Source: Enhydrobacter sp. (GTDB lineage: Bacteria; Pseudomonadota; Alphaproteobacteria; Reyranellales; Reyranellaceae). Taken from it: a DNA stretch of 64,000 nt. Below, one piece after another: positions 34,293 through 44,077 of the stretch. The first letter of the stretch is position 1. Every line of letters starts with the position of its first letter. Below the pieces are notes generated by a model. It was not told where the DNA came from. It saw only the letters and a program-made list of their open reading frames with translations, and searched no databases. Location of the stretch: assembly GCA_025808875.1 (NCBI GenBank), contig CP075528.1, forward strand, positions 4,648,473 through 4,712,472, given 5' to 3'. The position numbers were made by a program, and so were the translations under genes.

Positions 34293-34907
34293 CTATGGAG
34301 TGAGTTCAGCCGAGGCCATCGCGTAGGCCTCGCTGACCGACGCCCGCGCTTCGTCGCGGGAGCCGTGAGACACCGCGACGGCGATCAGTAATGCTTCGAT
34401 GATGAACGCCGTCTTGAGGTTGGTCCTTGCAGCATCCTTGCTCAAAAACCCAATCGGCGGCTCGAAAAGCCGAATTGCGTAGTTGTGGATCGCTTGGTCT
34501 GTGAAGCGCACAGGATCGCGCGTATGTGCGCAGATGTTCCTAAGCTCCCGGATGATATCGAGTTGCTGATAGGTCTCGTCATCGATCGCACTGAACAGAC
34601 AGGCAATCTCCATCCGGCGCGAAAAACTGCTCATTGGCCCGTCCATGCGGAAGATCCATGGGAAGTCGCGCTCGAATGAAACGTCAAATGGTCGACTGTC
34701 GGCGATCCGAAACATTAACAGATCGTCCAGATGTGCTGCCGCCAAGATCACGGTAGCTCTATCGGACTCGCCATGGAGTTCATCGAAAAAGTCGGCGTAA
34801 TCAGAAACATCCAGCTTCTTTTGGAAGGCTGACCGAAGCGTCCTTAAGGAATTCGGGCGCGATGCGTCCAGAATGCTCGGCCGCCTCGCCTTGACGTTCT
34901 CAGTCAC
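34293..34907 (-). CDS. MltR-family (mannitol operon repressor-like) protein
   Basis: A 204-residue all-helical protein. The run SDRATVILAAAHLDDLL, then MSSFSRRMEIACLFSAIDDE and IIRELRNICAHTRDPVRF, matches the MltR pattern (acidic-hydrophobic helix, LSxFSxRIxLAxxLGLI, IRxIRNxFAH). The RxxxxH element is also typical of HEPN-like RNA-binding folds. The GTG at 34907 has an ideal GGGAGG site five bases upstream. No mannitol genes are near, so a sugar-repressor role is unlikely; isolated relatives are common in accessory DNA. It is lower in GC than the flanking core genes. Confidence 0.65.
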   Translation of the reverse strand: MTENVKARRPSILDASRPNSLRTLRSAFQKKLDVSDYADFFDELHGESDRATVILAAAHLDDLLMFRIADSRPFDVSFERDFPWIFRMDGPMSSFSRRMEIACLFSAIDDETYQQLDIIRELRNICAHTRDPVRFTDQAIHNYAIRLFEPPIGFLSKDAARTNLKTAFIIEALLIAVAVSHGSRDEARASVSEAYAMASAELTP

Positions 34908-34922
34908 GGTATCCTCCCGAGC

Positions 34923-35105
34923 ATGCCACGACGGCGTGACGCCGACGAAACCGACCAGCTCCGCAAGAAGATGCTGCAAGGCGCGTTTGCCGGCCCGCCG
35001 ACCTCGCTCAAGGATATCTCGACGAGCAGGGGTAAGTTGCGGCGCATCGGTGGAAAACCGCAGCGCCGTCGCCGTGTGTTCGGCCGCAAAAAGCGAGCCG
35101 CTTAG
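34923..35105 (+). CDS. Small basic protein, hypothetical
   Basis: A 60-residue frame rich in Arg and Lys at its end (PQRRRRVFGRKKRAA) and starting MPRRRDADETDQLRKK. Codon third positions fit local coding sequence, and it does not overlap the divergent MltR-like gene. No ribosome binding site is visible before the ATG. The strongly cationic tail suggests nucleic acid binding, but this is only inference. Confidence 0.35.
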   Translation: MPRRRDADETDQLRKKMLQGAFAGPPTSLKDISTSRGKLRRIGGKPQRRRRVFGRKKRAA

Positions 35106-35207
35106 GTCCCTTTTCCTGAAACAATCAGGCCCCCAACCCGGGGCGGCTTGACTCGCGTGCATCAGCGTTGTCCGCTTCACCCGCAAGTAGCGGGGAGGAA
35201 GCGAGCG

Positions 35208-35378
35208 GTGGCTAAAGACAAGGACCAAGGCAAGCCTAGGGACATTCCGCCCGAAAAGCCGCGCGAACCCATTCGGAAGATCGAAGAGGGCCAAGTATGG
35301 GAACGCAAGAAGCCGGACAACGTGACGGATTGGGACCGACCGAGGCCGCCAAGGAAGAACGAAGACGAGAAGACCTAG
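35208..35378 (+). CDS. Small charged protein overlapping the SLATT-like gene
   Basis: A 56-residue hydrophilic, proline- and lysine-rich protein (DIPPEKPREPIRKIEEGQVW, ending PRPPRKNEDEKT). A GGGGAGGA ribosome binding site lies nine bases before its GTG start. It overlaps the next gene by 82 bases in a different frame, which suggests coupled expression. It has no recognised domain and is probably intrinsically disordered. Confidence 0.5.
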   Translation: MAKDKDQGKPRDIPPEKPREPIRKIEEGQVWERKKPDNVTDWDRPRPPRKNEDEKT

Positions 35379-35914
35379 AAGGCGGCTTCTACGATCTGGA
35401 TTTCGCGGCCCATAGATGCCGACGCTACCATGAGAAGCTGACGGTATTCTACGGGGCGTGGCGCAATGCATTTCGTGTCGTGACGGTGCTCGCTGGCAGC
35501 AGTGCATTTTTCGTTGTCGTCGCTGAATTCCAATCTCTAGCGGTGTTCATCACTGCATTCGTCGGCCTTTGGGCGATCCTCGATATAGTCTGGATGCCCG
35601 ACAAGAAGCACGATCTCCATAACGAACTGTGCAAGCGGTTCATTGGACTGGCCGCCAAGATTGAAAGAGCGCCACGAACCGAAGAGGCCTTGCGCGAACT
35701 GAGAGCGGAGCGTCTGTTGATCGAACAGAACGAGCCGCCTTGCAAGCGGCTGGTCGACATCGAGGCGCGCAACGACGAACTGCGCGCCAGAAACTTCCCC
35801 CCGGAAATGCTCGCTCCTTTGACGTCGTGGCAGCGAACCGCCGGCCGCTATGGCTCTAACTGGGGCCTTGTGCGGCTGGAGAAGTGGAAGGCCGAGCAAC
35901 CGCGCCATTCCTAA
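35297..35914 (+). CDS. Two-helix membrane protein, SLATT-like
   Basis: A 205-residue protein whose middle matches the plan of SLATT/DUF4231 proteins: an amphipathic segment (FAAHRCRRYHEKLTVFYGAW), two close transmembrane helices (about residues 59-78, VVTVLAGSSAFFVVVAEF, and 80-98, SLAVFITAFVGLWAILDIVW), then a long cytoplasmic helix. SLATT proteins are proposed pore-forming effectors of nucleotide-signalling defence systems. No nucleotidyltransferase or LOG partner is adjacent, so the role is uncertain. GAGGG six bases before ATG 35297 supports the start, though the first ~30 residues overlap the preceding gene. Confidence 0.5.
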   Translation: MGTQEAGQRDGLGPTEAAKEERRREDLEGGFYDLDFAAHRCRRYHEKLTVFYGAWRNAFRVVTVLAGSSAFFVVVAEFQSLAVFITAFVGLWAILDIVWMPDKKHDLHNELCKRFIGLAAKIERAPRTEEALRELRAERLLIEQNEPPCKRLVDIEARNDELRARNFPPEMLAPLTSWQRTAGRYGSNWGLVRLEKWKAEQPRHS

Positions 35915-35965
35915 TCTGCATCATCACCGAGACCCGCGCCGCTTGGGGCTATCGTCTTAAGTGTG

Positions 35966-35983
35966 TTTGCTACCTAATGCCGC

Positions 35984-35990
<7 letters not shown>
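35966..35990. repeat. Distal copy of the segment-bounding repeat, overlapping the mnmE stop
   Basis: The 25-mer beginning TTTGCTACCTAATGCC matches 34212-34236 at 23 positions and continues into the last bases of mnmE. The pair encloses about 1.75 kb of lower-GC accessory DNA. The last 18 bases of mnmE (35984-36001 on the opposite strand) are the kind of site used by SGI1-like integrative elements. Confidence 0.6.
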
Positions 35991-37359
<1,369 letters not shown>

Positions 37360-37360
<1 letters not shown>

Positions 37361-37686
37361 CAGCGCCGTTTCTGGGCGGGAGCCGGAGGGGGCGCCGGCG
37401 CGGGAGCCGCGGCGGCACGCACGGTCACCTTGTCGGCGATCCTGTCGTAGAGCGCCTCGGGGATGAGGCGACGCTCGACCAGCTCGCCCTTCGCCTTGAA
37501 CGGGCGGGCGCGGATGATCGCCTCGGCGCGCACCTCGCCGATACCGTCGAGCACCATCAGCTCGTCGCGGCTTGCGCTGTTGAGATCGATGCCCGTTCCC
37601 GCTGGCGGCCGCGCCGGTTGTCCGTGCGCCGAGATGGCGCCGAGCGTCAAGACCGCGCCCAGCAGCGCGACGCCCGACAGCCTCAT
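37360..37686 (-). CDS. Exported helix-hairpin-helix (ComEA-like) protein
   Basis: A 108-residue protein with a signal peptide (LSGVALLGAVLTLGAISAHG) and one helix-hairpin-helix domain (IDLNSASRDELMVLDGIGEV then IIRARPF). It ends in an Ala/Pro-rich tail. Such domains bind DNA without sequence specificity; in ComEA they serve DNA uptake, but no competence genes are adjacent. Start and stop overlap the neighbours as ATGA, so it is coupled to the binding-protein gene before it and to mnmE after it. Confidence 0.8.
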
Positions 37687-38576
37687 GCGACGATCTCTTC
37701 CCACACCGGCAGCGGCCGTCGTTCGAACGGCAGCTTCCATGCCGCGCAGTTGGTGCGGTCGACCAGCGCCGCCGGGGTCATGATCTCGGCCGGCACACTC
37801 TCGCCGCGCAGATGGCGCAGCATCGCCCGGGTCGCCACCGCGGCGATGGTGAAGGCGCTGAAATCCACGCTCGCCAGCATCGTGCCGCGCTCGATGCAGT
37901 CGATGGCGGCGGGCAGGGCGTTGATGCCGACCACCTTCGCCGTGCGGCCGACATCGGCCATTGCGTCGAGCGCACCCAAGGCCATCAGGTCGTTGGCCGC
38001 CCACACGCCGTCGATCCGGTCGTGCCGGGCCAGCAGCGCGGCCATGGCCGACCGGGCCGGCACCTGCAACAGATCGCCGACCGCGAGGTCGAGAAGCTCG
38101 ACCCCGGGGACCTTGGCGAGCGCATCGCGCAGCCCCTGCACGCGCGCCCGGCTGGTCGGCACCGACGGCTTGCCCTCGAGCCCGACGATGCGGCCCTCGC
38201 CACCCAGCCCCTCGATGAGGGCCGTCGCCGCCCGCGCCCCGATGGCGTGGTCGTCGGCGCCAACGAAGGTAACCGCCTTGCCCTTCATGCGGTTGATGAA
38301 CAGCGCCACCGGGATGCCGGCCATCGCCAGGGCGGCGAGATCGTCCTGCAGCGCCACGTCGTCGGCCGGGTTGAGCAGGACGGCGTCGACCTTGTCGGCC
38401 AGGGCCTGCCTGACCAGGGCCTTCTGCTGGCCGACGTCGTCGGGCGTCTCGGGGACATAGTGCACGGTCCGCGCGCCCGCCTCCGCCGCCACCCGGTCGG
38501 CGGCCAGCCGGGCCGCGACGTAGGCGGGATTGACCCGGTTCTTGGTGAAGACGGCAATGGTGGTCGGCTGGGGCAT
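37683..38576 (-). CDS. Sugar-binding-protein-like (periplasmic-binding-protein fold) protein without signal peptide
   Basis: A 297-residue type I periplasmic-binding-protein domain of the RbsB/LacI kind: TIAVFTKNRVNPAYVAARLA, VDAVLLNPADDVALQDDLAA, HDRIDGVWAANDLMALGALDA and VVGINALPAAIDCIERG. There is no signal peptide and no DNA-binding domain, so the protein as read is cytoplasmic, unlike normal ABC-transport binding proteins. No transporter genes are near. It may sense a ligand inside the cell, or the true export signal may be lost. It heads the HhH-mnmE overlap chain and is divergent from glnD. Confidence 0.75.
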   Translation of the reverse strand: MPQPTTIAVFTKNRVNPAYVAARLAADRVAAEAGARTVHYVPETPDDVGQQKALVRQALADKVDAVLLNPADDVALQDDLAALAMAGIPVALFINRMKGKAVTFVGADDHAIGARAATALIEGLGGEGRIVGLEGKPSVPTSRARVQGLRDALAKVPGVELLDLAVGDLLQVPARSAMAALLARHDRIDGVWAANDLMALGALDAMADVGRTAKVVGINALPAAIDCIERGTMLASVDFSAFTIAAVATRAMLRHLRGESVPAEIMTPAALVDRTNCAAWKLPFERRPLPVWEEIVA

Positions 38577-38621
38577 GGCTTCCTATTTTACCGGCGTCTC
38601 CGGCTGTAGTATCGCCCCTCG

Positions 38622-41414
38622 ATGGCCAAAGCCTACGACCGAATTCCCGAACGCCGCGCCGTCATAAGGCGGCGCGCGCTGGAGGAGGCCTTGGCCGCGC
38701 TGGTCGAGGACCGGCCGGCCGGCTCGGATATTCCCCGGCCGCAGGTGCTCGCCCTGCTGCGCGTCGCCCTGGCCAAGGGCCGGGCCGAGATCCGCCGCCG
38801 CTTCGAGGAGCCCGGCCCGCTGCGCAACGACGGGCCGGCGGTGCTGGCGGCCACCTCGTTCCTGATGGACCAGATCGTGCGGGTCATCTTCGATTTCGCC
38901 GACCAGCGCGCCTATCCCGCGGCCAACCCCAGCGCGGCCGAGCGCCTGAGCGTGGTGGCGACGGGTGGCTTCGGCCGCGGCGAGCTGGCGCCGCTCTCCG
39001 ACATCGACCTGCTGTTCCTGCGCCCCTACAAGCAGACGCCAAGGGGCGAGCAGATCGTCGAGTTCATGCTCTACCTCTTGTGGGATCTCGGGCTGAAGGT
39101 CGGCCACGCCACCCGCACGGTCGACGAGAGCCTGCGCTACGGCGAGCGCGACCACACGATCCGCACGGCGCTGCTCGAGGCGCGCTACCTGTGGGGCGAT
39201 CGCGAGCTGTTCGACGAGCTCGTGCGCGGCTTCGCCCAGCGCTTCCTCGCCGGCGACGGGCGCGACTTCGTCGAGGCCAAGCTCACCGAGCGCGACCAGC
39301 GCCATCAGCGCATGGGCGACTCACGCTATGTCGTCGAGCCCAACGTCAAGGAGGGCAAGGGCGGGCTGCGCGACCTGCACCTGCTGTTCTGGATCGCCAA
39401 GTATCTCTACCGCGTCACCGAGCCCGGCGAGCTGGTCGCCAAGGGCGTGCTGACGCGCGAGGAGGCGCGTCACTTCGAGAGGGCCGAGCGATTCCTCTCG
39501 ACGGTGCGCTGCCACATCCACTACCTGACCGGCCGCACCGACGATCGCGTGTCGTTCGACCTGCAGCGCGAGATCGCCACGCGCCTGCTCTACCAGGATC
39601 GGCCGGGCAGCCGCGGCGTCGAGCGCTTCATGAAGCACTACTATCTTCATGCCAAGACGGTCGGCGACCTCACACGCATCTTCGTCGCCGCGCTGGAGGA
39701 CAGCCGCCGGCGCAAGCCCAAGCTCGCCGCGCTGTGGCAGACGCTCAGGCCGCGCCAGCTCGGCGGCTTCCGACTCGACGGCGAACGGCTCGGCGTCGCC
39801 CAGCCCGACCAGTTCGAGAAGGATCCCGTGGCGATCCTGCGGCTCTTTCATGTGGCGCAGCAGAACGGGCTCGACATCCATCCGGCGAGTCTCAGGCTCA
39901 TCACCCAGCACATCCGCCTGGTCGACCGCTTGCGTTCCGACCCCGAGGCCAACCGCCTGTTCATGGAGATGCTGACCTCGCGGCACGATCCGGAGACGAC
40001 GCTGCGACGTCTCAACGAGGCCGGCGTGTTCGGCCGCTTCGTGCCCGACTTCGGCCGTGTCGTGGCGCAGACGCAGCACGACATGTATCACACCTACACG
40101 GTCGACGAGCACACGATCCGCGCCATCGGCATCCTGGCGCGCATCGAATCGGGCGAGCTGAAGGAAGACCACCCGCTCGCCTCCGACGTGGTGCACAAGA
40201 TCCTGTCGCGGCCGGCCCTCTATCTCGCCGTGCTGCTGCACGACATCGCCAAGGGCCGCGGCGGCGACCACTCGGTGCTCGGCGCCGACGTCGCCCTGCA
40301 GCTCGGCCCGCGGCTCGGCCTCAGCGCGGCCGAAACCGAAACCGTGGCGTGGCTGGTGCGCTATCACCTCGCCATGTCGGCGACGGCCTTCCAGCGCGAT
40401 CTCATGGACCCCAAGACCATCGAAAGCTTCGCCGCCCTGGTGCAGTCGCCCGAGCGGCTGCGTCTCCTGCTGGTCCTGACGGTGTGCGACATCCGCGCCG
40501 TCGGTCCCAACGTGTGGAACGGCTGGAAGGCGGCCTTGCTGCGTCAGCTCTACTACGCGGCGGAGCAGGTGCTGTCGGGCGGCACGCTGGCCGGCGCGCG
40601 CCAGGAGCGGGTCAAGGCGGTGCAGGCCGAGGTCGCCAGGAGACTCGCCGGCTGGACCGAGGTCGAAAAGGAAGAGCATTTCTCGCGCGGCTATGCCCCG
40701 TATTGGCTGTCGTTCGATCCCGACACGCTGGCGCGCCAGGCCGAGCTGGTGCGGCGCGCCGAGCGCGACCACCAGCCGCTCGCCATCGAGCATCGCGTCG
40801 ATGTCCAGCGCTCGGTGACCGACGTCACGATCTACACGCTCGACACGCACGGCCTGTTCGCCCGGCTCGCCGGCGCCATGGCGATCAGCGGCGCCAACAT
40901 CGTCGACGCCAAGATCTTCACCCTCGCCAACGGCATGGCGCTCGACACGTTCTCGCTGCAGGATCTCGAGGGCAAGCCGTTCGACGGCCCGCAGCGCCTG
41001 GCGCGGCTGGCCGCCCGGGTCGAGCTCTCGCTGTCCAACCGCCTCGACATCGCCCGCGAGCTCGACAGCCAGAAGAGCCAGTGGCCCAGGAGCGATCGCG
41101 TCTTCACCGTGCAGCCGCGCGTTCTGGTCGACAACAACGCGTCCGACACCTTCACCGTGATCGAGGTCAACGGCCGCGACCGGCCGGGCTTCCTGCACGT
41201 CGTCACGCGCGCGCTGACGCGGCTCAACCTGCAGATCGCCTCGGCGCACATCACGACCTACGGCGAGCGCGCCGTCGACGTGTTCTACGTGAAGGATCTG
41301 TTCGGCCTCAAGGTGCTGAGCCAGGCCAAGCTCAAGCAGGTCACCGAGACGGTCGAGCAGTCGATCCGCGACTTCGACGCCCGCTTCGAGCCGTTGCCCA
41401 AGGCGGCGGAGTAG
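38622..41414 (+). CDS. glnD: [Protein-PII] uridylyltransferase / uridylyl-removing enzyme
   Basis: GlnD senses glutamine and uridylylates or deuridylylates PII proteins. The 930-residue protein contains the nucleotidyltransferase motif GGFGRGELAPLSDIDLLFL (about residues 113-131), the PII-UTase helical domain (KEGKGGLRDLHLLFWIAKY), an HD domain for removal (His540-Asp541 in LLHDIAKGRGGDHS) and two C-terminal ACT domains from about 730 and 845. All activities look intact. It is divergent from the binding-protein gene 46 bases away. Confidence 0.97.
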   Translation: MAKAYDRIPERRAVIRRRALEEALAALVEDRPAGSDIPRPQVLALLRVALAKGRAEIRRRFEEPGPLRNDGPAVLAATSFLMDQIVRVIFDFADQRAYPAANPSAAERLSVVATGGFGRGELAPLSDIDLLFLRPYKQTPRGEQIVEFMLYLLWDLGLKVGHATRTVDESLRYGERDHTIRTALLEARYLWGDRELFDELVRGFAQRFLAGDGRDFVEAKLTERDQRHQRMGDSRYVVEPNVKEGKGGLRDLHLLFWIAKYLYRVTEPGELVAKGVLTREEARHFERAERFLSTVRCHIHYLTGRTDDRVSFDLQREIATRLLYQDRPGSRGVERFMKHYYLHAKTVGDLTRIFVAALEDSRRRKPKLAALWQTLRPRQLGGFRLDGERLGVAQPDQFEKDPVAILRLFHVAQQNGLDIHPASLRLITQHIRLVDRLRSDPEANRLFMEMLTSRHDPETTLRRLNEAGVFGRFVPDFGRVVAQTQHDMYHTYTVDEHTIRAIGILARIESGELKEDHPLASDVVHKILSRPALYLAVLLHDIAKGRGGDHSVLGADVALQLGPRLGLSAAETETVAWLVRYHLAMSATAFQRDLMDPKTIESFAALVQSPERLRLLLVLTVCDIRAVGPNVWNGWKAALLRQLYYAAEQVLSGGTLAGARQERVKAVQAEVARRLAGWTEVEKEEHFSRGYAPYWLSFDPDTLARQAELVRRAERDHQPLAIEHRVDVQRSVTDVTIYTLDTHGLFARLAGAMAISGANIVDAKIFTLANGMALDTFSLQDLEGKPFDGPQRLARLAARVELSLSNRLDIARELDSQKSQWPRSDRVFTVQPRVLVDNNASDTFTVIEVNGRDRPGFLHVVTRALTRLNLQIASAHITTYGERAVDVFYVKDLFGLKVLSQAKLKQVTETVEQSIRDFDARFEPLPKAAE

Positions 41415-41442
41415 GCGCCGCGGCCTTATTCGCAGCCGGCGT

Positions 41443-41853
41443 TCACGGCCGGACCGACATCGACGTCACGCACGACTTTCCGCCTTCCGCTTCGCACACC
41501 ATTCGCACGACACGGCGCGCCGTCACGTCACTGCAGGACACACCCAGGGCCCTCGACATGTCGAGATGCTGGCGCAGCGTTGCCCGACCGCCAGCCCCGA
41601 TCGGATGGAGAATGCCGTCGCGATAGGCCGACCTCAGCTCGACCAGACGTTCCCGCCCGTCGCGCAAGGCGAGCACCAGATCGACCTGGAGGTAGTCGAT
41701 GATGTCGAGGGTATTGTTTTCGACATCGAGGCTCGGCACGCAATTGCCGTAGACGATGTCGTCGGCGCCCCGCGTGATCTCGATGCGGTCCATCGCAAGA
41801 CCGGTCGCGGGCGACAGCACGACGAGAACTCCGACCAACCAACGAACGAGCAT
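41443..41853 (-). CDS. Exported protein of unknown function
   Basis: A 136-residue protein with a clear signal peptide (LVRWLVGVLVVLSPATGLA, cut before MDRIE or nearby). The mature part contains four cysteines (in YGNCVPSLD, GVSCSD, RMVCEAEG and KSCVTS), consistent with disulphides in the periplasm. An excellent GGGAGGGA ribosome binding site precedes the ATG. It follows ppsR after 12 bases on the same strand and converges with glnD. Family not recognised. Confidence 0.65.
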   Translation of the reverse strand: MLVRWLVGVLVVLSPATGLAMDRIEITRGADDIVYGNCVPSLDVENNTLDIIDYLQVDLVLALRDGRERLVELRSAYRDGILHPIGAGGRATLRQHLDMSRALGVSCSDVTARRVVRMVCEAEGGKSCVTSMSVRP

Positions 41854-41865
41854 CGCTTCCCTCCC

Positions 41866-42717
41866 TCAGCCCTGCGGGGACGCCTCCCCGGCCTGAAGTC
41901 TCTGCTCCCGGCGCGTCGCCAACATCTGCAGAATGGTCGCCGCCGTTTCCTCGATCGAGCGGCGCGTGACGTCGATGGTGGCCCATTTGCGCCGCGCATA
42001 GAGACGACGCGCTTCCTGGATCTCGCCCTGCACGCGTTCCATGTCGGTGTATTCGGTTTCGGTGTCCTGTTGCAGGAGCCGCAGCCGATTGACTCGGATC
42101 TGGACCAGGCGTTCCGGATCGGTGATCAACCCGACGATCAGGGGCCGCTTCGCGGCTTCGAGCTCGGACGGCGGCGGTACCGCCGGCACCAGCGGAACAT
42201 TGGCCGCGCGCACGCCGCGGTTGGCGAGATAGACGCAGGTCGGCGTCTTCGACGTGCGGGAAGGTCCGACGAGGACAACGTCGGCGTCCTCGAGATCGTG
42301 GGTCGACTGGCCGTCGTCGTGCGCCAGCGTATAGTGCATCGCGTCGATGCGGTCGAAGTAGCCTTCGTCGAGCTGGTGCTGACGGCCCGGCCATTGCTCG
42401 CTCTTGGAATGAAAATGGACGGCCAGCACGCTCATGACCTGATCGAGCACGCCGACGCAGGGAAGCTGCAGCCGGCGGCAATGATCGCGCACCAGGTCGC
42501 GCAATTCGGGGTCGACCAGGGTGTAGAGGACGGGCCCGCGGTCGCGCTCGACCGCCTGCATGACTTTTTCCATCTGCCCCTTGGTGCGAACCAGCGACCA
42601 GACGTGCTCCTGCACGAAGACGCCCTCGTATTGCACGAGACAGGCACGTGCCACGCTCTGCACGGTCTCGCCGGTCGAATCCGAGACGAGATGAATATGA
42701 AAATTGCGATTGGCCAC
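41866..42717 (-). CDS. ppsR: PEP synthase / pyruvate,phosphate dikinase regulatory protein (DUF299)
   Basis: This bifunctional enzyme inactivates its target dikinase with ADP-dependent phosphorylation and reverses it by Pi-dependent phosphorolysis. The 283-residue protein shows FHIHLVSDSTGETVQSVARA at the start and the P-loop VLVGPSRTSKTP, with NVPLVP following. It starts with GTG and has GAGG just upstream. In alphaproteobacteria this gene (RP001-type) sits beside the replication origin opposite hemE, as here. The usual downstream genes maf, aroE, coaE and dnaQ are absent. Confidence 0.95.
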   Translation of the reverse strand: MANRNFHIHLVSDSTGETVQSVARACLVQYEGVFVQEHVWSLVRTKGQMEKVMQAVERDRGPVLYTLVDPELRDLVRDHCRRLQLPCVGVLDQVMSVLAVHFHSKSEQWPGRQHQLDEGYFDRIDAMHYTLAHDDGQSTHDLEDADVVLVGPSRTSKTPTCVYLANRGVRAANVPLVPAVPPPSELEAAKRPLIVGLITDPERLVQIRVNRLRLLQQDTETEYTDMERVQGEIQEARRLYARRKWATIDVTRRSIEETAATILQMLATRREQRLQAGEASPQG

Positions 42718-43039
42718 GCCTCAACTTACCCCACAGCCCGCGGGGGAGAAATGGCGGCGATCCGCGGGCAACGCGGGGACAATACCGCTTCCGACGCTCC
42801 CGTCGACCGAACGAGACCCGACTCGCCACTGCCGTCCAGAGTCCTGTCCGCTCTGGAAAAGCCCGGCGGAATGGTCTGCGAATCGCGAACAGCCGTATAC
42901 AAGGCCCAAGAATCGCACTCCTCCGATCCACAAGGGATTGGGGAGGAACGTCTAATTGGGCGCATCCCCACGTTCCGCACCCTCTACGACTCCTACAACC
43001 TTTTATGAAAGAGTAAGAGGAAAGCATGAGGGAAAGAGA
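42718..43039. other. Candidate replication origin (oriC) between ppsR and hemE
   Basis: In Caulobacter and Rickettsia the chromosomal origin lies between hemE and the RP001 (DUF299) gene, and the same divergent pair flanks this 322-base gap. CGATCCACA at 42924-42932 differs by one base from the Caulobacter G-box TGATCCACA (a DnaA site) and by two from TTATCCACA. The part next to hemE (about 42985-43035) is relatively AT-rich. I see only one good DnaA-like box, so the assignment rests mainly on conserved position. Promoters for both genes must also lie here. Confidence 0.4.
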
Positions 43040-44077
43040 GTGACGACCGGCAAGTTCCTGACAACGCTAGCGGGGACACGATTTCCGACGCCGCCGATCT
43101 GGCTGATGCGGCAGGCTGGACGCTATCTGCCGGAATACCGCGCCATCCGTGCGACGACCCGGTCCTTTCTCGAATTCTGCTATACGCCCGACAAGGCCGT
43201 CGAGGTCACCTTGCAGCCCATTCGCCGTTTCGCTCTGGATGCGGCGATCATCTTCTCCGACATCCTGGTCGTGCCGGATGCGCTGGGCCAGAAAGTGTGG
43301 TTCGCCGAGGGAGAGGGACCGAAGCTCGAGGCGCTGACCGACCCGGTCCAGTTCGGCAAACTGTCACGTGGCCGGCTGCCGGAGCATCTCGATCCCGTCT
43401 ACCGCGCGATTCGCGAGGTCCGGAAGGCTCTGCCGACGGAGACCGCGCTGCTGGGCTTCGCCGGCGCACCGTTTACCCTCGCCTGCTACATGATCGAAGG
43501 AGGTGGCAGCCGCGACTTTGCCCGGACCAAGGGCTGGGCCTATCGGCATCCCGATTCGTTCGGTCTTCTGATCGACCTGTTGGTCGATGCAGTCGTCGAT
43601 CATCTTGCGCTCCAGGTCGAGGCGGGCGCCGACGCCGTGCAGCTCTTCGATTCCTGGGCGGGTGTGCTACCGGAAGAGCAGCTCTTCGGCTGGTCGCTGG
43701 AGCCAATGGTGCGAATCGCTCACGGTCTGAGGGCGCGTCATCCCAAGGTGCCGATCATCGCCTTTCCCCGGGGAGTGGGGCCCGCCGCGCTGATGTACCG
43801 CCGACCCGATGCCTTCACCGCGCTGTCGATCGACACCGGTATCGGCGCCCACTGGGCAGCGAAGGAATTGCAGCCGCACATCTGCATCCAGGGCAATCTC
43901 GATCCGCAGATGCTGGTCGTCGGCGGATCGGCTCTCGAGCGCGAGGCCAGGCGTATCCTCGACAAGCTCGGTCACGGTTCCTTCGTGTTCAATCTCGGTC
44001 ATGGCGTCGTGCCCGAGACGCCGCCAGACCATGTCGCGCAGCTGGTCGAGACCGTGCGGTCCTGGATGCCGTCGTGA
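43040..44077 (+). CDS. hemE: Uroporphyrinogen decarboxylase
   Basis: HemE converts uroporphyrinogen III to coproporphyrinogen III. The 345-residue product from GTG 43040 has both family signatures: WLMRQAGRYLPEYR near the N-terminus and GFAGAPFTLACYMIEGGGS. A GAGGGAAAGAGA purine tract precedes the start; the frame is open 28 codons further upstream without family similarity. Its stop overlaps the hemH GTG by 4 bases, so hemE, hemH and hemJ form a coupled haem operon. Confidence 0.97.
   Translation: MTTGKFLTTLAGTRFPTPPIWLMRQAGRYLPEYRAIRATTRSFLEFCYTPDKAVEVTLQPIRRFALDAAIIFSDILVVPDALGQKVWFAEGEGPKLEALTDPVQFGKLSRGRLPEHLDPVYRAIREVRKALPTETALLGFAGAPFTLACYMIEGGGSRDFARTKGWAYRHPDSFGLLIDLLVDAVVDHLALQVEAGADAVQLFDSWAGVLPEEQLFGWSLEPMVRIAHGLRARHPKVPIIAFPRGVGPAALMYRRPDAFTALSIDTGIGAHWAAKELQPHICIQGNLDPQMLVVGGSALEREARRILDKLGHGSFVFNLGHGVVPETPPDHVAQLVETVRSWMPS

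Noticed and set aside
39321..41249. 642-codon minus-strand frame antisense to glnD
   Set aside because: The plus strand encodes a complete GlnD with all motifs; the antisense frame lacks a ribosome binding site and any domain.
42726..42735. TTACCCCACA considered as another DnaA box in the candidate oriC
   Set aside because: Three or more mismatches to TTATCCACA or TGATCCACA however aligned.
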